Shown here piece by piece: positions 6,253-14,478 of a stretch of 18,837 nt of DNA; position 1 is the stretch's first letter; every line of letters begins with the position of its first letter. A program made the position numbers and the translations under genes. Origin of the DNA: CAZUHK01 sp964620345 (GTDB taxonomy: Bacteria; Planctomycetota; Phycisphaerae; Phycisphaerales; Zrk34); assembly GCA_964620345.1 (NCBI GenBank), contig CAZUHK010000037.1, forward strand, positions 1 to 18,837. Direction: 5' to 3'. The notes beneath the pieces were generated by a model that was not told where the DNA came from, did not search any database, and saw only the letters and a program-made list of their open reading frames with translations.

Positions 6253-7301
6253 ACCCCGCGGACCTGCCTGACAGCCCGACGCCCTGGGCCGATGGTCGGG
6301 GCCCGCACACCGACGTGGTGCTCTCCAGCCGCGTCCGCCTCGCCCGCAACATCGCCGGCTTCCCGTTCCTGGCCACCGCCAGCGAGGCGCAGAAGCACGA
6401 GCTGCTCGATCTGTGCCACCGTCGCCTGACCGACGCCCGCATCGGCAACCAGGTGCTGTGGATCGACCTCAACGACGCCTCGCCACTAGATCGGCAGTTG
6501 CTCGTCGAGCGCCACCTGATCTCCCGCCAGCACGGCCAGGGCCAGACCCCGCGCGGCGCCGCGATCACCGGCGATGAGTCGGTCGCGGTCATGGTCAACG
6601 AGGAAGACCACCTGCGCATCCAGGTGCTGCGCAGCGGCATGCAGTTGGCCGACGTTTACTCCCTGGCCGACCAGATCGACGATCGGCTTGAGTCGTCCGT
6701 GGAGTACGCCTTCAGCCCGACCTGGGGCTACCTCACCGCCTGCCCGACCAACGTGGGCACGGGCATCCGCGTGTCGGTGATGCTACACCTGCCGGCGCTG
6801 AAGATGACCGGCGAGATTGACAAGGTCAAACGCGCCGCACGCGACATGCACCTGGCCGTCCGCGGCTTCCACGGCGAGGGGACCGACGCCGTCGGAGATC
6901 TCTACCAGATATCCAACCAGACCACCCTCGGCAAAAGCGAACAGGAAACGCTCAACGACTTCGAGCGGGACATCATCCCCAAGCTGATCGACTACGAGCA
7001 CGCGGCGCGGCAGGCGCTGATGGAGCGTCGGCCCGCGGTGCTGGATGACAAGATCTATCGCGCCTGGGGCCTGCTGCGCACCGCGCGGCTGTTGGGCAGT
7101 GAAGAATGCCTGTACCTGCTCAGCCACGTGCGGCTGGGCGTGAGCATGGGCCGGCTTCACGAGGCGGACCTGCAGACGCTGGGCGAGCTGATGCTCTTGA
7201 CCCAGCCGGCCCATCTTCAAACAATAGCCAAACGGTCGCTGACCGGAGACGAGCGGCGCGAGTTTCGCGCCACGTTCGTCCGCAATCGACTCGGCGGGTA
7301 G
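6249..7301 (+). CDS. mcsB: protein arginine kinase McsB
   Basis: McsB transfers phosphate from ATP to protein arginines; in Bacillus this tags proteins for ClpCP. The phosphagen-kinase catalytic domain is complete: SSRVRLARN near residue 27 (nucleotide site), the substrate-site motif NEEDHLR at 117-123, the reactive-site Cys165 in CPTNVGTG, and the C-terminal GFHGEGTDA nucleotide loop. The 350-residue length is typical. ATG 6249 is chosen because it starts the family homology and overlaps the mcsA stop as ATGA; the frame also continues upstream inside mcsA without homology. The regulatory phosphoarginine-binding motif RDxxRA of Bacillus McsB seems to read RREFRA (336-341), so the Asp appears to be missing. 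Confidence 0.95.
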   Translation: MNPADLPDSPTPWADGRGPHTDVVLSSRVRLARNIAGFPFLATASEAQKHELLDLCHRRLTDARIGNQVLWIDLNDASPLDRQLLVERHLISRQHGQGQTPRGAAITGDESVAVMVNEEDHLRIQVLRSGMQLADVYSLADQIDDRLESSVEYAFSPTWGYLTACPTNVGTGIRVSVMLHLPALKMTGEIDKVKRAARDMHLAVRGFHGEGTDAVGDLYQISNQTTLGKSEQETLNDFERDIIPKLIDYEHAARQALMERRPAVLDDKIYRAWGLLRTARLLGSEECLYLLSHVRLGVSMGRLHEADLQTLGELMLLTQPAHLQTIAKRSLTGDERREFRATFVRNRLGG

Positions 7302-7347
7302 CCGGACGCCGCCACCAACATCTTCGGGGCAGGACGTGGAGAAAACC

Positions 7348-8199
7348 ATGGCAGAGCTGGCGACAGTCGCGGCATTTGGTTTCGATGATTTCGATCCGCC
7401 GATCATTCTCGATCTCTACCGGCAACTGGGCTGCAAGAGCTGCCAGTTCTATCGCAACGAAGCCAACCCGCCGACGGTGGATGACGTACGGCGCATCACG
7501 CGCGACGCCGACGTGCCGGTCGATTCGATTCACGGCGTGTTCGGCTCGCGGTACGACCCGGCGAGCACGGATGAATCGCACCGCCGCGAGGTGATCGATA
7601 TCTATCGCCGCGAGGGTGAGCTGGCGCTGGCGCTGGGCGGGCCGATGGTCGTGGTGCATCCATCGAACCTCGCGCCCGAGGGGCACACGCCGACCGACAC
7701 CGAACGCGCCGACCGCGTCGACCCGCTGCGCCGGAGCATCGCCGAACTCGCGGCCATCGGCCAAAGGCAGGGCGTCGTGTACGTCTGGGAGAACAATCCG
7801 CACAATATGTGGATCGGCAACGACCCGCTGCAACTGGCCAACCTGCTGCGCGAGATCGACAGCCCGCACGCCCGCATGTGCTACGACACCGGCCACGCGA
7901 AGATGACCGGCGACGTGAGCGGCCGCATCGTCAACTGCGCCGACGTGATCGCCTACCTGCACATCCACGACAACGACGGCGTGATCGACGACCACCGCAT
8001 GCCCGGCGACGGCGTGATCGATTGGGAACAGTTCCGCGAGGCGCTGCGGGAAGCGGCGATCAACGTCCCGGCGATGCTCGAGGTCTTCTACCTGGCCGAC
8101 AAGCTGCGCGAGCTGGCCACGGGCGATCTGCCGGCCAAGCTGTCGCACTGGATGAACGACCCGGCGGCGGCGAAGGCCGGGTCGTCGTCGGCTTCGTGA
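7348..8199 (+). CDS. sugar phosphate isomerase/epimerase-like TIM-barrel protein
   Basis: This is a 283-residue protein of the xylose-isomerase-like / AP-endonuclease-2 TIM-barrel superfamily. Likely divalent-metal ligands are E148 (VWENNP), D180 and H183 (YDTGHAKM), H207 (LHIHDND), H216 and E245 (LEVF). The conserved PGDGVIDW near residue 219 is typical of these isomerases and epimerases. ATG 7348 is preferred over GTG 7336 because GGAGA lies 5-6 bases before it. It sits 46 bases past mcsB on the same strand and is probably cotranscribed. The substrate cannot be read from sequence; a carbohydrate or inositol-type isomerase is the usual role, and a DNA-repair endonuclease is less likely. Confidence 0.85.
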   Translation: MAELATVAAFGFDDFDPPIILDLYRQLGCKSCQFYRNEANPPTVDDVRRITRDADVPVDSIHGVFGSRYDPASTDESHRREVIDIYRREGELALALGGPMVVVHPSNLAPEGHTPTDTERADRVDPLRRSIAELAAIGQRQGVVYVWENNPHNMWIGNDPLQLANLLREIDSPHARMCYDTGHAKMTGDVSGRIVNCADVIAYLHIHDNDGVIDDHRMPGDGVIDWEQFREALREAAINVPAMLEVFYLADKLRELATGDLPAKLSHWMNDPAAAKAGSSSAS

Positions 8200-8206
8200 A
8201 AGCAGT

Positions 8207-8212
8207 TACAAT
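8207..8212 (+). promoter_or_regulatory. -10 box adjacent to the waaA start
   Basis: TACAAT is followed by six bases and then the waaA ATG. Transcription would begin at or next to the start codon, giving a leaderless mRNA. No ribosome binding site and no clear -35 box are seen. Confidence 0.5.
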
Positions 8213-8218
8213 GCGGCC

Positions 8219-9514
8219 ATGACGCTGCTGCGCGACGCGGCTTACCTGCTGGCCGCGATCATCACATCGCCGATCTGGCTGTTCGACCTGCTCCGCCGCG
8301 ACAAGCACCGCGCCGACTGGCGGGCGCGGTTCGGCCACACCCACCTGTCGCCGAGCGATCGGCAGACCGTGCTGATCCACGCGGTGTCGGTCGGCGAGGT
8401 CAACGCCACGCGCCGGCTCGTCGATGAACTCACCGCCCGCCACCGCGACGCTGTTCGCATTGTCATCAGCGCGACGACCAACACCGGCATCGCCCGGGCC
8501 CGCAAGCTCTACGAAACGCGGCATGAGGTGGTGCGATACCCGTGGGATTTCTCCTGGGCGGTGCGCAGATTTCTGCGGCAGGTTCAGCCGGACGTGGTGG
8601 CGTTGATGGAGCTGGAGCTCTGGCCGAACTTCACCGCGGCGTGCGCGCGGCACGGCGTGCCGATGCTCGTGATCAACGGCCGGCTCAGCGAGCGCAGCCA
8701 TCGCGGGTATCGACGGTTTGGCCCGTTCGTTCGTGGCATGTTCGCCCGCCTGACCGCCGCGTGCGTGCAGGATCAGACCTACGCCCGGCGCTTTGTCGAC
8801 CTCGGCACCCCCGCCGATCGCGTGCACGTGACCGGCACGATGAAGTGGGACACCGCCGAACTGGTCGACGACGTACCAGGCAGCGCGGCGTTGGCCGAAG
8901 CGCTGGGCATCGATCGCAGCCGACCGCTGATCGTCTGCGGCTCGACCGGCCCGGGCGAGGAAGTGTTGTTCCGTGAGCACCTGGCGGACCTGACCGACGT
9001 CGCCGGCCGGCGGGTGCAACTGCTGTGCGCCCCGCGGAAGCCCGAGCGGTTCGACGAAGCCGCCACGGCACTGGGCAACCCCGTGCGTCGCTCGGCCCGA
9101 CCCGGTGGCCGGCCCGGTGAGCCCGGCATCGACCTGTTCTTGCTGGACACGATGGGCGAGTTGCGCGCCGCCTACGCGCTGGCCGACGTGGTCGTGATCG
9201 GCCGCAGCTTCTGCCCGCTGTACGGCAGTGACATGATGGAGCCGGCCGCGCTGGACAAGCCGGTGGTCATCGGCCCCAACATCGCGGACTTCGCCGATAC
9301 GATGGCGCGACTGATGGCTGGCGACGGCGTGGTGCAGGTGCCGGACGGCCCGGCGTTGCGCCAGGCGGTTCGCGGCCTGCTGCAAGACCCCGACCGGGCG
9401 GCGCAGCTCGCGGCCAACGCCCGCCGCGTCATCCGCGACAACCAGGGCGCCGCCGCGGCCACGGCCGACGCGATCGACCGCGTACTGGCGGCGAAGGATT
9501 CGGCGAGCCGTTAG
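8219..9514 (+). CDS. waaA: Kdo transferase (lipid IVA 3-deoxy-D-manno-octulosonic acid transferase)
   Basis: WaaA transfers Kdo from CMP-Kdo onto the lipid A precursor at the inner membrane, so the cell probably makes LPS. The 431-residue protein has an N-terminal hydrophobic anchor (LLAAIITSPIWLF), the HAVSVGE segment with catalytic E60, ELELWPN near 120, GTMKWDT in the middle, and the C-terminal GT-B donor half with MGELRAAYALADVVVIG and EPAALDKPVVIGPN. In the donor site the usual GGHN is replaced by YGSDM (just before MEPAAL), a form I recall from planctomycete homologues. kdsA lies two genes downstream. An adjacent -10 box suggests the gene can also be transcribed from its own promoter. 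Confidence 0.93.
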   Translation: MTLLRDAAYLLAAIITSPIWLFDLLRRDKHRADWRARFGHTHLSPSDRQTVLIHAVSVGEVNATRRLVDELTARHRDAVRIVISATTNTGIARARKLYETRHEVVRYPWDFSWAVRRFLRQVQPDVVALMELELWPNFTAACARHGVPMLVINGRLSERSHRGYRRFGPFVRGMFARLTAACVQDQTYARRFVDLGTPADRVHVTGTMKWDTAELVDDVPGSAALAEALGIDRSRPLIVCGSTGPGEEVLFREHLADLTDVAGRRVQLLCAPRKPERFDEAATALGNPVRRSARPGGRPGEPGIDLFLLDTMGELRAAYALADVVVIGRSFCPLYGSDMMEPAALDKPVVIGPNIADFADTMARLMAGDGVVQVPDGPALRQAVRGLLQDPDRAAQLAANARRVIRDNQGAAAATADAIDRVLAAKDSASR

Positions 9515-9517
9515 AAT
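9512..9517 (+). promoter_or_regulatory. candidate -10 box for proB
   Basis: TAGAAT overlaps the waaA stop codon and lies 30 bases before the proB ATG. No clear -35 box is visible. It may provide an internal operon promoter. Confidence 0.3.
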
Positions 9518-9547
9518 CCGTGCCGTTCGCCCGCAAACCGGTGCCCC

Positions 9548-10672
9548 ATGCCATCGACCCAGTTGCGACAGACCGTGATCGCCAAGGCCCGCCGCGTCGT
9601 GGTCAAGCTCGGCACCGCGCTGGTCACCGACGCCCATGGCCGGCTCGACGAGGCGTACCTGCACGCGGTCGCGAACCAGGTCAGCTCGCTGATCAGTCGC
9701 GGCATCGAGGTGACCATCGTTTCCAGCGGGTCCGTCGGCGTGGGCACGCGAGCGCTCGATCTGGACGCCCGGCCCACGGATGTGAGCGTCATCCAGGCAG
9801 TCGCCGCCGTCGGACAGTCGGGCCTGATGAGCCAGTGGCACAACGCCTTCAAGCCCCACGGCCTGCACGTGGCGCAGATGCTGGTCACCCGCGACGACTT
9901 CGACAGTCGCCAGCGCTATCTCAACATCCGCAACTGCATCACCGAGCTGCACGCGCTGCGCGCGGTGCCGGTGATCAACGAGAACGACACGGTCAGCGTC
10001 GAGGAAATCCGCTTCGGCGACAACGACGTGCTGGCCGCGCTGGTGGCCAACGCGCTGCGGGCCGACCTGCTGATCATCCTCAGCGTGGTCGATGGACTGA
10101 AGGATAGCGGCGGCTGTGTCCTGGACATCGTGCACGATTGCCTGGAGGCCCGTTCGCTCGTGCTGGCCGACAAGACGGAGTTCGGCTCGGGCGGCATGCG
10201 GACCAAACTCGAAGCGGCGCGGCTGGTGACCGACGCCGGCGAGGTCGCGGTCATCGCCAACGGCCGCGAAGACGAGGTGCTCACCCGACTGCTCGATGGC
10301 CAGAAGCTGGGCACGGTGTTCGTACCCGCCACGCGCAAGCTCGACAGCCGCCAGCGGTGGATCGGCATGACCGCCCGGCCCGCCGGCACGATCACCGTCG
10401 ACGAGGGCGCCGCCCGAGCCCTGGCGGACAAGAACACCTCGCTGCTGGCGATCGGCATCACCGACATCACCGGCCGGTTCGAGCAGGGCGACATCGTGAT
10501 CGTCCGCGACGCCCGCGGCCGGGAGATCGGCCGGGGGCTGATCAACTACGACTCCCGCGAATGCCGCAAGATCATGGGCCGGCGATCGGACGATTTCGAG
10601 CCACTGCTCGGCCGGCGCGCCTATGACGAAGTCGTGCACCGCGACAACATGGTGCTGCTGCAACCCCGATGA
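9548..10672 (+). CDS. proB: glutamate 5-kinase
   Basis: ProB phosphorylates glutamate to gamma-glutamyl phosphate, the first and feedback-controlled step of proline synthesis. The 374-residue protein has the full two-domain form. The N-terminal amino-acid-kinase domain (about 1-260) carries VVVKLGTALVT, VSSGSVGVG, INENDTV and FGDNDVLAALVANAL. The C-terminal PUA domain (about 280-365) carries GTITVDEGAARAL and GRGLINYDS. The start is ATG 9548, with no clear ribosome binding site. Its stop overlaps the kdsA start by four bases. proA is not next to it, while proC lies about 3 kb downstream in a different unit. Confidence 0.95.
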   Translation: MPSTQLRQTVIAKARRVVVKLGTALVTDAHGRLDEAYLHAVANQVSSLISRGIEVTIVSSGSVGVGTRALDLDARPTDVSVIQAVAAVGQSGLMSQWHNAFKPHGLHVAQMLVTRDDFDSRQRYLNIRNCITELHALRAVPVINENDTVSVEEIRFGDNDVLAALVANALRADLLIILSVVDGLKDSGGCVLDIVHDCLEARSLVLADKTEFGSGGMRTKLEAARLVTDAGEVAVIANGREDEVLTRLLDGQKLGTVFVPATRKLDSRQRWIGMTARPAGTITVDEGAARALADKNTSLLAIGITDITGRFEQGDIVIVRDARGREIGRGLINYDSRECRKIMGRRSDDFEPLLGRRAYDEVVHRDNMVLLQPR

Positions 10673-11481
10673 ACCAGACGAAAGTGGACAACCTGACCCT
10701 CGGCCCCGGCCAGCCGCTGGCGATCATCGCCGGGCCGTGCGTGATCGAATCGGCCGGGCAGTGTGTGCGGATCGCCGCGGCGATGCGCGACCGCTGTGCG
10801 GAGCTGGGCCTGAGCTACATCTTCAAAGCCAGCTATGACAAGGCCAATCGCTCCTCGATTCACAGCCCGCGCGGGCCGGGCCTGGAAGAGGGCCTGGCGG
10901 CGCTGCGGGCGGTGCGCGACGAGGTGGGCGTGCCGATCACCACCGACATTCATGAGCCCGGCCAGGCCCCGGCGGTGGGGCGGGTGGTTGACCTGATCCA
11001 GATCCCCGCGTTCCTCAGCCGGCAGACCGACCTGCTGGCCGCCGCCGCGGCGACGGGCAAGCCGGTGAATGTCAAAAAGGGCCAGTTCATGGCGCCCGCG
11101 GAGATGACCCATGTCGCGATCAAGCTTACCCAGAGCGGCGCGGCGGGCATCGTGCTCACCGAGCGCGGCACCTTCTTCGGCTACGGCCGGCTGGTCACCG
11201 ACTTTGTCGGCCTGGCGGACCTGATGGACCTGGGCTACCCCGTCTGCTTCGACGCGACGCATTCGACCCAGCAGCCCGGCGGCCTGGGCACCGCCACCGG
11301 CGGCCGGCCCGACCGCGCGCCCATGCTCGCCAAGCTCGCGGTCACCGCCGGCGTCCACGCGGTGTTCATCGAAACCCATCCCAAGCCCGCCGAAGCGCTG
11401 TCCGACGCCGCAGTCGTGCTGCCGCTGGAGACGGTCCACCTGTTGCTCGGCGATTTGGCCGTGATCCACCGCTCGCGATGA
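10669..11481 (+). CDS. kdsA: 3-deoxy-D-manno-octulosonate 8-phosphate synthase
   Basis: KdsA condenses phosphoenolpyruvate and arabinose 5-phosphate to Kdo-8-phosphate, supplying the sugar that WaaA transfers. The 270-residue protein shows IIAGPCVIES, KASYDKANRSS, TDIHEP, NVKKGQF, TERGTFFGYGRLV and FDATHS. Cys24 in GPCVIE marks the metal-dependent class; the metal-independent E. coli type has Asn here. The ATG 10669 overlaps the proB stop, and its own stop overlaps the next small gene as ATGA, giving coupled translation across three genes. Confidence 0.96.
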   Translation: MNQTKVDNLTLGPGQPLAIIAGPCVIESAGQCVRIAAAMRDRCAELGLSYIFKASYDKANRSSIHSPRGPGLEEGLAALRAVRDEVGVPITTDIHEPGQAPAVGRVVDLIQIPAFLSRQTDLLAAAAATGKPVNVKKGQFMAPAEMTHVAIKLTQSGAAGIVLTERGTFFGYGRLVTDFVGLADLMDLGYPVCFDATHSTQQPGGLGTATGGRPDRAPMLAKLAVTAGVHAVFIETHPKPAEALSDAAVVLPLETVHLLLGDLAVIHRSR

Positions 11482-11687
11482 ACGGCCGCGACACCGACAC
11501 GACCGACTGCCCCGACTGCGGCGAGGCGATGTACGCCGACGCCGAGCGCTGCCCGAATTGCGGTCACTGGATGACCGACGACGATTGGGCGGCCGGCCCG
11601 CTGCCGCGCCGCGGCCCGTGGCGGTGGGTCATCGTCGCGATGGTCGTGCTGGTGGCGTTGGTGATTCTGTTGCAACGAGTGCTCTGA
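11478..11687 (+). CDS. small zinc-ribbon, single-pass membrane protein
   Basis: This 69-residue protein has an N-terminal zinc ribbon (CPDCGEAMYADAERCPNCGHW, given by the two CPxCG knuckles around residues 11-29), an acidic linker, and a C-terminal membrane helix (WVIVAMVVLVALVILL, about 50-65) ending in QRVL. The Arg-rich PRRGPWR before the helix suggests the zinc ribbon is cytoplasmic. ATG 11478 overlaps the kdsA stop, so it is translationally coupled to kdsA. The function is unknown. It ends 10 bases from the convergent accA stop, with no terminator hairpin between. Confidence 0.8.
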   Translation: MNGRDTDTTDCPDCGEAMYADAERCPNCGHWMTDDDWAAGPLPRRGPWRWVIVAMVVLVALVILLQRVL

Positions 11688-11697
11688 TCGGCGTGCG

Positions 11698-12681
11698 TCA
11701 TGCGATCGCGCCCTCGGCCACCGCGCCCAGCTCACGCCAGCGTTCGTAGCGGCGGCGGATGAGATTGTCGATCTTGAACCGCCGCAGCTCGCGCAGGTGC
11801 TGCACGATCCAATCCTCCAGCGTGGCCGCGGCCTGCGCCGGGTCGCGATGGGCGCCGCCCAGCGGCTCTTCGATGATCGAGTCGATCACCCCGTGCTTAA
11901 GGTTGTCCCTCGCGGTCAAGCACAACGACGCCGCGGCGACCTCGGCGTGATCGCCGTCGCGCCAGAGAATGGCTGAGCAGTTCTCCGGGCTGATCACCGA
12001 ATACCAGGCGTATTGCATCATGCCCACGCGGTCGCCCACGGCGATGCCCAGCGCGCCGCCGGAGCCGCCCTCGCCGATCACCACGCACACGATCGGCACG
12101 CGCAGCTTGCTCATGTCGCGCAGGTTCACCGCGATCGCCTCGGCCACGCCGCGCTGCTCCGACCCCACGCCCGGATAGGCGCCGGCGGTGTCGATCAGGC
12201 AGACCACCGGCATCTCAAACTTCTCGGCCAGCTTCATCTTCGCCATCGCCTTGCGGTAGCCCTCGGGGTGGGCGCAGCCGAAGTTCGCCGCGATCTTCTC
12301 TTTGGTGTCGCGGCCCTTGTTCTGGGCGACGAGCATCGTCTTGTAAGGGCCGATGCGGCCGAAGCCGGTGAGGATCGCGCGGTCGTCGCCGAAGCGCCGA
12401 TCGCCGTGCAGTTCCTGGAAGTCCTTGACCATTGTCGCGATGTAATCCGCCGACTGAGGCCGACCGGGGTGGCGGGCCACCTGCACCGTCTGCCACGGGC
12501 TGAGCTTGGCGTAGGTCTTTTTCAGCAGCCCGGTGTGGCTCTGGCGCAAGCTCTGCAATTCGCTGAAGTATTCCTCGCGGTTGGGGTTTCGCTCGAGCTC
12601 GCGGATCTGTTTTTCGATTTCCAGCAGTGGCTTTTCGAACTCAAGCTGATACGAACCGTTGTACGGGCTGGCGTTGGGCAT
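11698..12681 (-). CDS. accA: acetyl-CoA carboxylase carboxyltransferase subunit alpha
   Basis: AccA and AccD form the carboxyltransferase that moves CO2 from biotin to acetyl-CoA to make malonyl-CoA for fatty acids. The 327-residue protein shows the family pattern: the N-terminal helical LEFEKPLLEIEKQIRELE, RHPGRP, FQELHGDRRFGDD, GRDTKEKIAANFGCAHPEGYRKA, IDTAGAYPG, GEGGSGGALGIAVGDRVGM and VISPENCSAILWRD. The start is ATG 12681, because family homology begins there (MPNASPYNGSYQLEFEK); the frame runs far upstream antisense to tyrA without homology. The C-terminal tail after GVIDSIIEEPLGGAH is ordinary. accD is not in the window. Confidence 0.95.
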   Translation of the reverse strand: MPNASPYNGSYQLEFEKPLLEIEKQIRELERNPNREEYFSELQSLRQSHTGLLKKTYAKLSPWQTVQVARHPGRPQSADYIATMVKDFQELHGDRRFGDDRAILTGFGRIGPYKTMLVAQNKGRDTKEKIAANFGCAHPEGYRKAMAKMKLAEKFEMPVVCLIDTAGAYPGVGSEQRGVAEAIAVNLRDMSKLRVPIVCVVIGEGGSGGALGIAVGDRVGMMQYAWYSVISPENCSAILWRDGDHAEVAAASLCLTARDNLKHGVIDSIIEEPLGGAHRDPAQAAATLEDWIVQHLRELRRFKIDNLIRRRYERWRELGAVAEGAIA

Positions 12682-12795
12682 GGGGTGACTCGCTTGAGGA
12701 TCGGGCCGGCGAGCGAATCGTCGCGGGCGGTGGCTCAATCCATTAGCATATCGCCCCGAACGACCGGCGGACAAGCCGCGCGTCGTGGTGCGAGC
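12682..12795. promoter_or_regulatory. divergent promoter region between accA and tyrA
   Basis: The short AT-richer stretch around 12738-12751 offers TAGCAT (12744-12749) for tyrA and, on the other strand, TATGCT (12746-12751) for accA. Neither has a clear -35 box. Both genes lack strong ribosome binding sites. Confidence 0.35.
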
Positions 12796-13668
12796 ATGGC
12801 AGATACAGCGTTCAAGCACGTGGCGATCATCGGCGTGGGCCTGCTGGGCGGGTCGCTGGGGCTGGCCCTGCGCCGCCGTGGCATGGCCGGGCGCATCGTT
12901 GGCGTGGCGCGCCGGCTGGCCACCCGCGACATCGCGGTGAAGCGCGGCTGCGTCGATCACGCGACCGACGACCTCGCCGAGGCCTGCGACGGGGCCGACC
13001 TGGTCGTCATCGCCACGCCGGTGATGACCGGCCTGATGTTGCTCGAACCGGTCGCCCAATGCAGCGGCGCGGCGTGGGTGACCGACGTTGGCTCGACCAA
13101 GGCCAGCACGGTCGCCGCGGCCGAGGCGCTCGAAGCGCTGGCCCCACGGTTCGTCGGCGCCCACCCGATGGCCGGCTCGGAGGCCACCGGCCCCGGCGCG
13201 GCCGAGGCCGATCTGTTCGAAGCTAAGCCGGTCGTGCTCACGCCCGGCCCCGGCGCCCACGCCGACGCGGTCGATCGCGTCGAGCAGCTCTGGGCCGCGG
13301 TGGGCATGACCGTGTACCGCATGGACCCCCACGCCCACGACCGCGCCGTGGCCCGCGTCAGCCATCTGCCGCACCTGCTGTCGGTGCTGCTGATGAACCA
13401 CGTGGGCGACGACGAACCGGCGATGCGCATCGCGTCGACCGGCCTGGCCGACACCACGCGGCTGGCCGGCGGCGACGTGACGATGTGGGCCGACATCCTC
13501 ATCGACAACGCGGCCGAGGCGATAGACGCGATCGAAGAATACCGCGACGATCTGACCGACCTCCGCGATGCGCTGATGCGGGCCGACCGTGCGAAGATCG
13601 AGGCGGTGTTGACGACCGCGCAACAACGCCGACTCGCCTGGCGCGGGCCGGGGGAGGCCGACGAATGA
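12796..13668 (+). CDS. tyrA: prephenate/arogenate dehydrogenase
   Basis: TyrA oxidatively decarboxylates prephenate (or arogenate) in tyrosine synthesis. The 290-residue protein starts with a Rossmann NAD(P) site, IIGVGLLGGSLG (residues 11-22), followed by VIATPV, TDVGSTK, GAHPMAGSE with H123, and SHLPHLL with H190 and H193 in the helical C-terminal domain. ATG 12796 is the start that includes the complete nucleotide-binding motif. There is no fused chorismate mutase or ACT domain, so it is the monofunctional form. The stop overlaps the proC start as ATGA. Confidence 0.93.
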   Translation: MADTAFKHVAIIGVGLLGGSLGLALRRRGMAGRIVGVARRLATRDIAVKRGCVDHATDDLAEACDGADLVVIATPVMTGLMLLEPVAQCSGAAWVTDVGSTKASTVAAAEALEALAPRFVGAHPMAGSEATGPGAAEADLFEAKPVVLTPGPGAHADAVDRVEQLWAAVGMTVYRMDPHAHDRAVARVSHLPHLLSVLLMNHVGDDEPAMRIASTGLADTTRLAGGDVTMWADILIDNAAEAIDAIEEYRDDLTDLRDALMRADRAKIEAVLTTAQQRRLAWRGPGEADE

Positions 13669-14468
13669 GCTACGAACTGGGCATCATCGGCGCGGGCAAC
13701 ATGGCCGAGGCGATCGTGCGCGGCGCGGTCGCGGCGGGGGTGGTCCGGGCCGATGACATCCTCGCCGCCGACCCGTCCGAAGCGCGCCGGGCGCTGTTTG
13801 CCGAGCTGGGCGCAACCGTCACCGAGCGCAACGCGCACGTCATTGCCGAATCGCGGCGTGTGCTCATCGCGGTCAAGCCGCAGGTGTTTGCCACGATGGC
13901 CGACGACCTGTCGGCGGCGCGCGACGATCAGTTGCTGGTTTCGATCATGGCCGGCGTGCCGCACGTCAAGCTCGCAGCGGCCGCGGGAGCGGGGCGACCG
14001 ATCGTGCGCGTCATGCCCAACACGCCGCTGCTGGTCGGCTGTGGCATGTCCGCCCTGAGCCCCAGCGCCACGGTGAGCGATTCGCAGTTGGCCTGGGCCC
14101 ATCAATTGTTCGGTGCCGCCGGCGAGGTCGTGACCGTCGACGAATCGCTGATGGACGCGGTGACGGCCGTGTCCGGCTCGGGCCCGGCGTATGTGTTTTA
14201 CCTCGCCGAGGCGATGACCGAAGCCGCGAAGCAATTGGGCCTGGCCGACGCCGACGCGGCGAAGCTCACGCAGCAGACGATGTTCGGCGCGGCGAAGATG
14301 ATGGTGGAAACCGGCGTCGACCCGGCCGAGCTGCGCCGGCGCGTGACCAGCCCCGGCGGCACGACGCAGGCCGCGATCGAGCGGCTGGAATCTCAAGGGG
14401 TGAGCCAAGCGCTGGTCGCCGCCGTCCGCCGCGCCGCCGAGCGGAGCGCCGAACTGGGCCGCGACTGA
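13665..14468 (+). CDS. proC: pyrroline-5-carboxylate reductase
   Basis: ProC reduces pyrroline-5-carboxylate to proline with NAD(P)H, the last step of the route that ProB begins. The 267-residue protein shows the N-terminal LGIIGAGNMAEAI dinucleotide site, AVKPQ, VRVMPNTP, the signature VSGSGPAYVF, and VTSPGGTTQAAI near the end. ATG 13665 overlaps the tyrA stop. Only 10 bases separate its stop from the convergent nifU-like stop. Confidence 0.95.
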   Translation: MSYELGIIGAGNMAEAIVRGAVAAGVVRADDILAADPSEARRALFAELGATVTERNAHVIAESRRVLIAVKPQVFATMADDLSAARDDQLLVSIMAGVPHVKLAAAAGAGRPIVRVMPNTPLLVGCGMSALSPSATVSDSQLAWAHQLFGAAGEVVTVDESLMDAVTAVSGSGPAYVFYLAEAMTEAAKQLGLADADAAKLTQQTMFGAAKMMVETGVDPAELRRRVTSPGGTTQAAIERLESQGVSQALVAAVRRAAERSAELGRD

Positions 14469-14478
14469 TCCGCCGGCG

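Noticed and set aside
8060..10663. 867-codon minus-strand open frame opposite waaA and proB
   Set aside because: It is antisense to two clearly recognisable genes and its translation is low-complexity (Val-, Asp-, His- and Arg-rich), a common shadow in GC-rich DNA.
12682..13626. N-terminal extension of the accA frame opposite tyrA
   Set aside because: AccA homology starts at ATG 12681. The extension is a shadow of tyrA.
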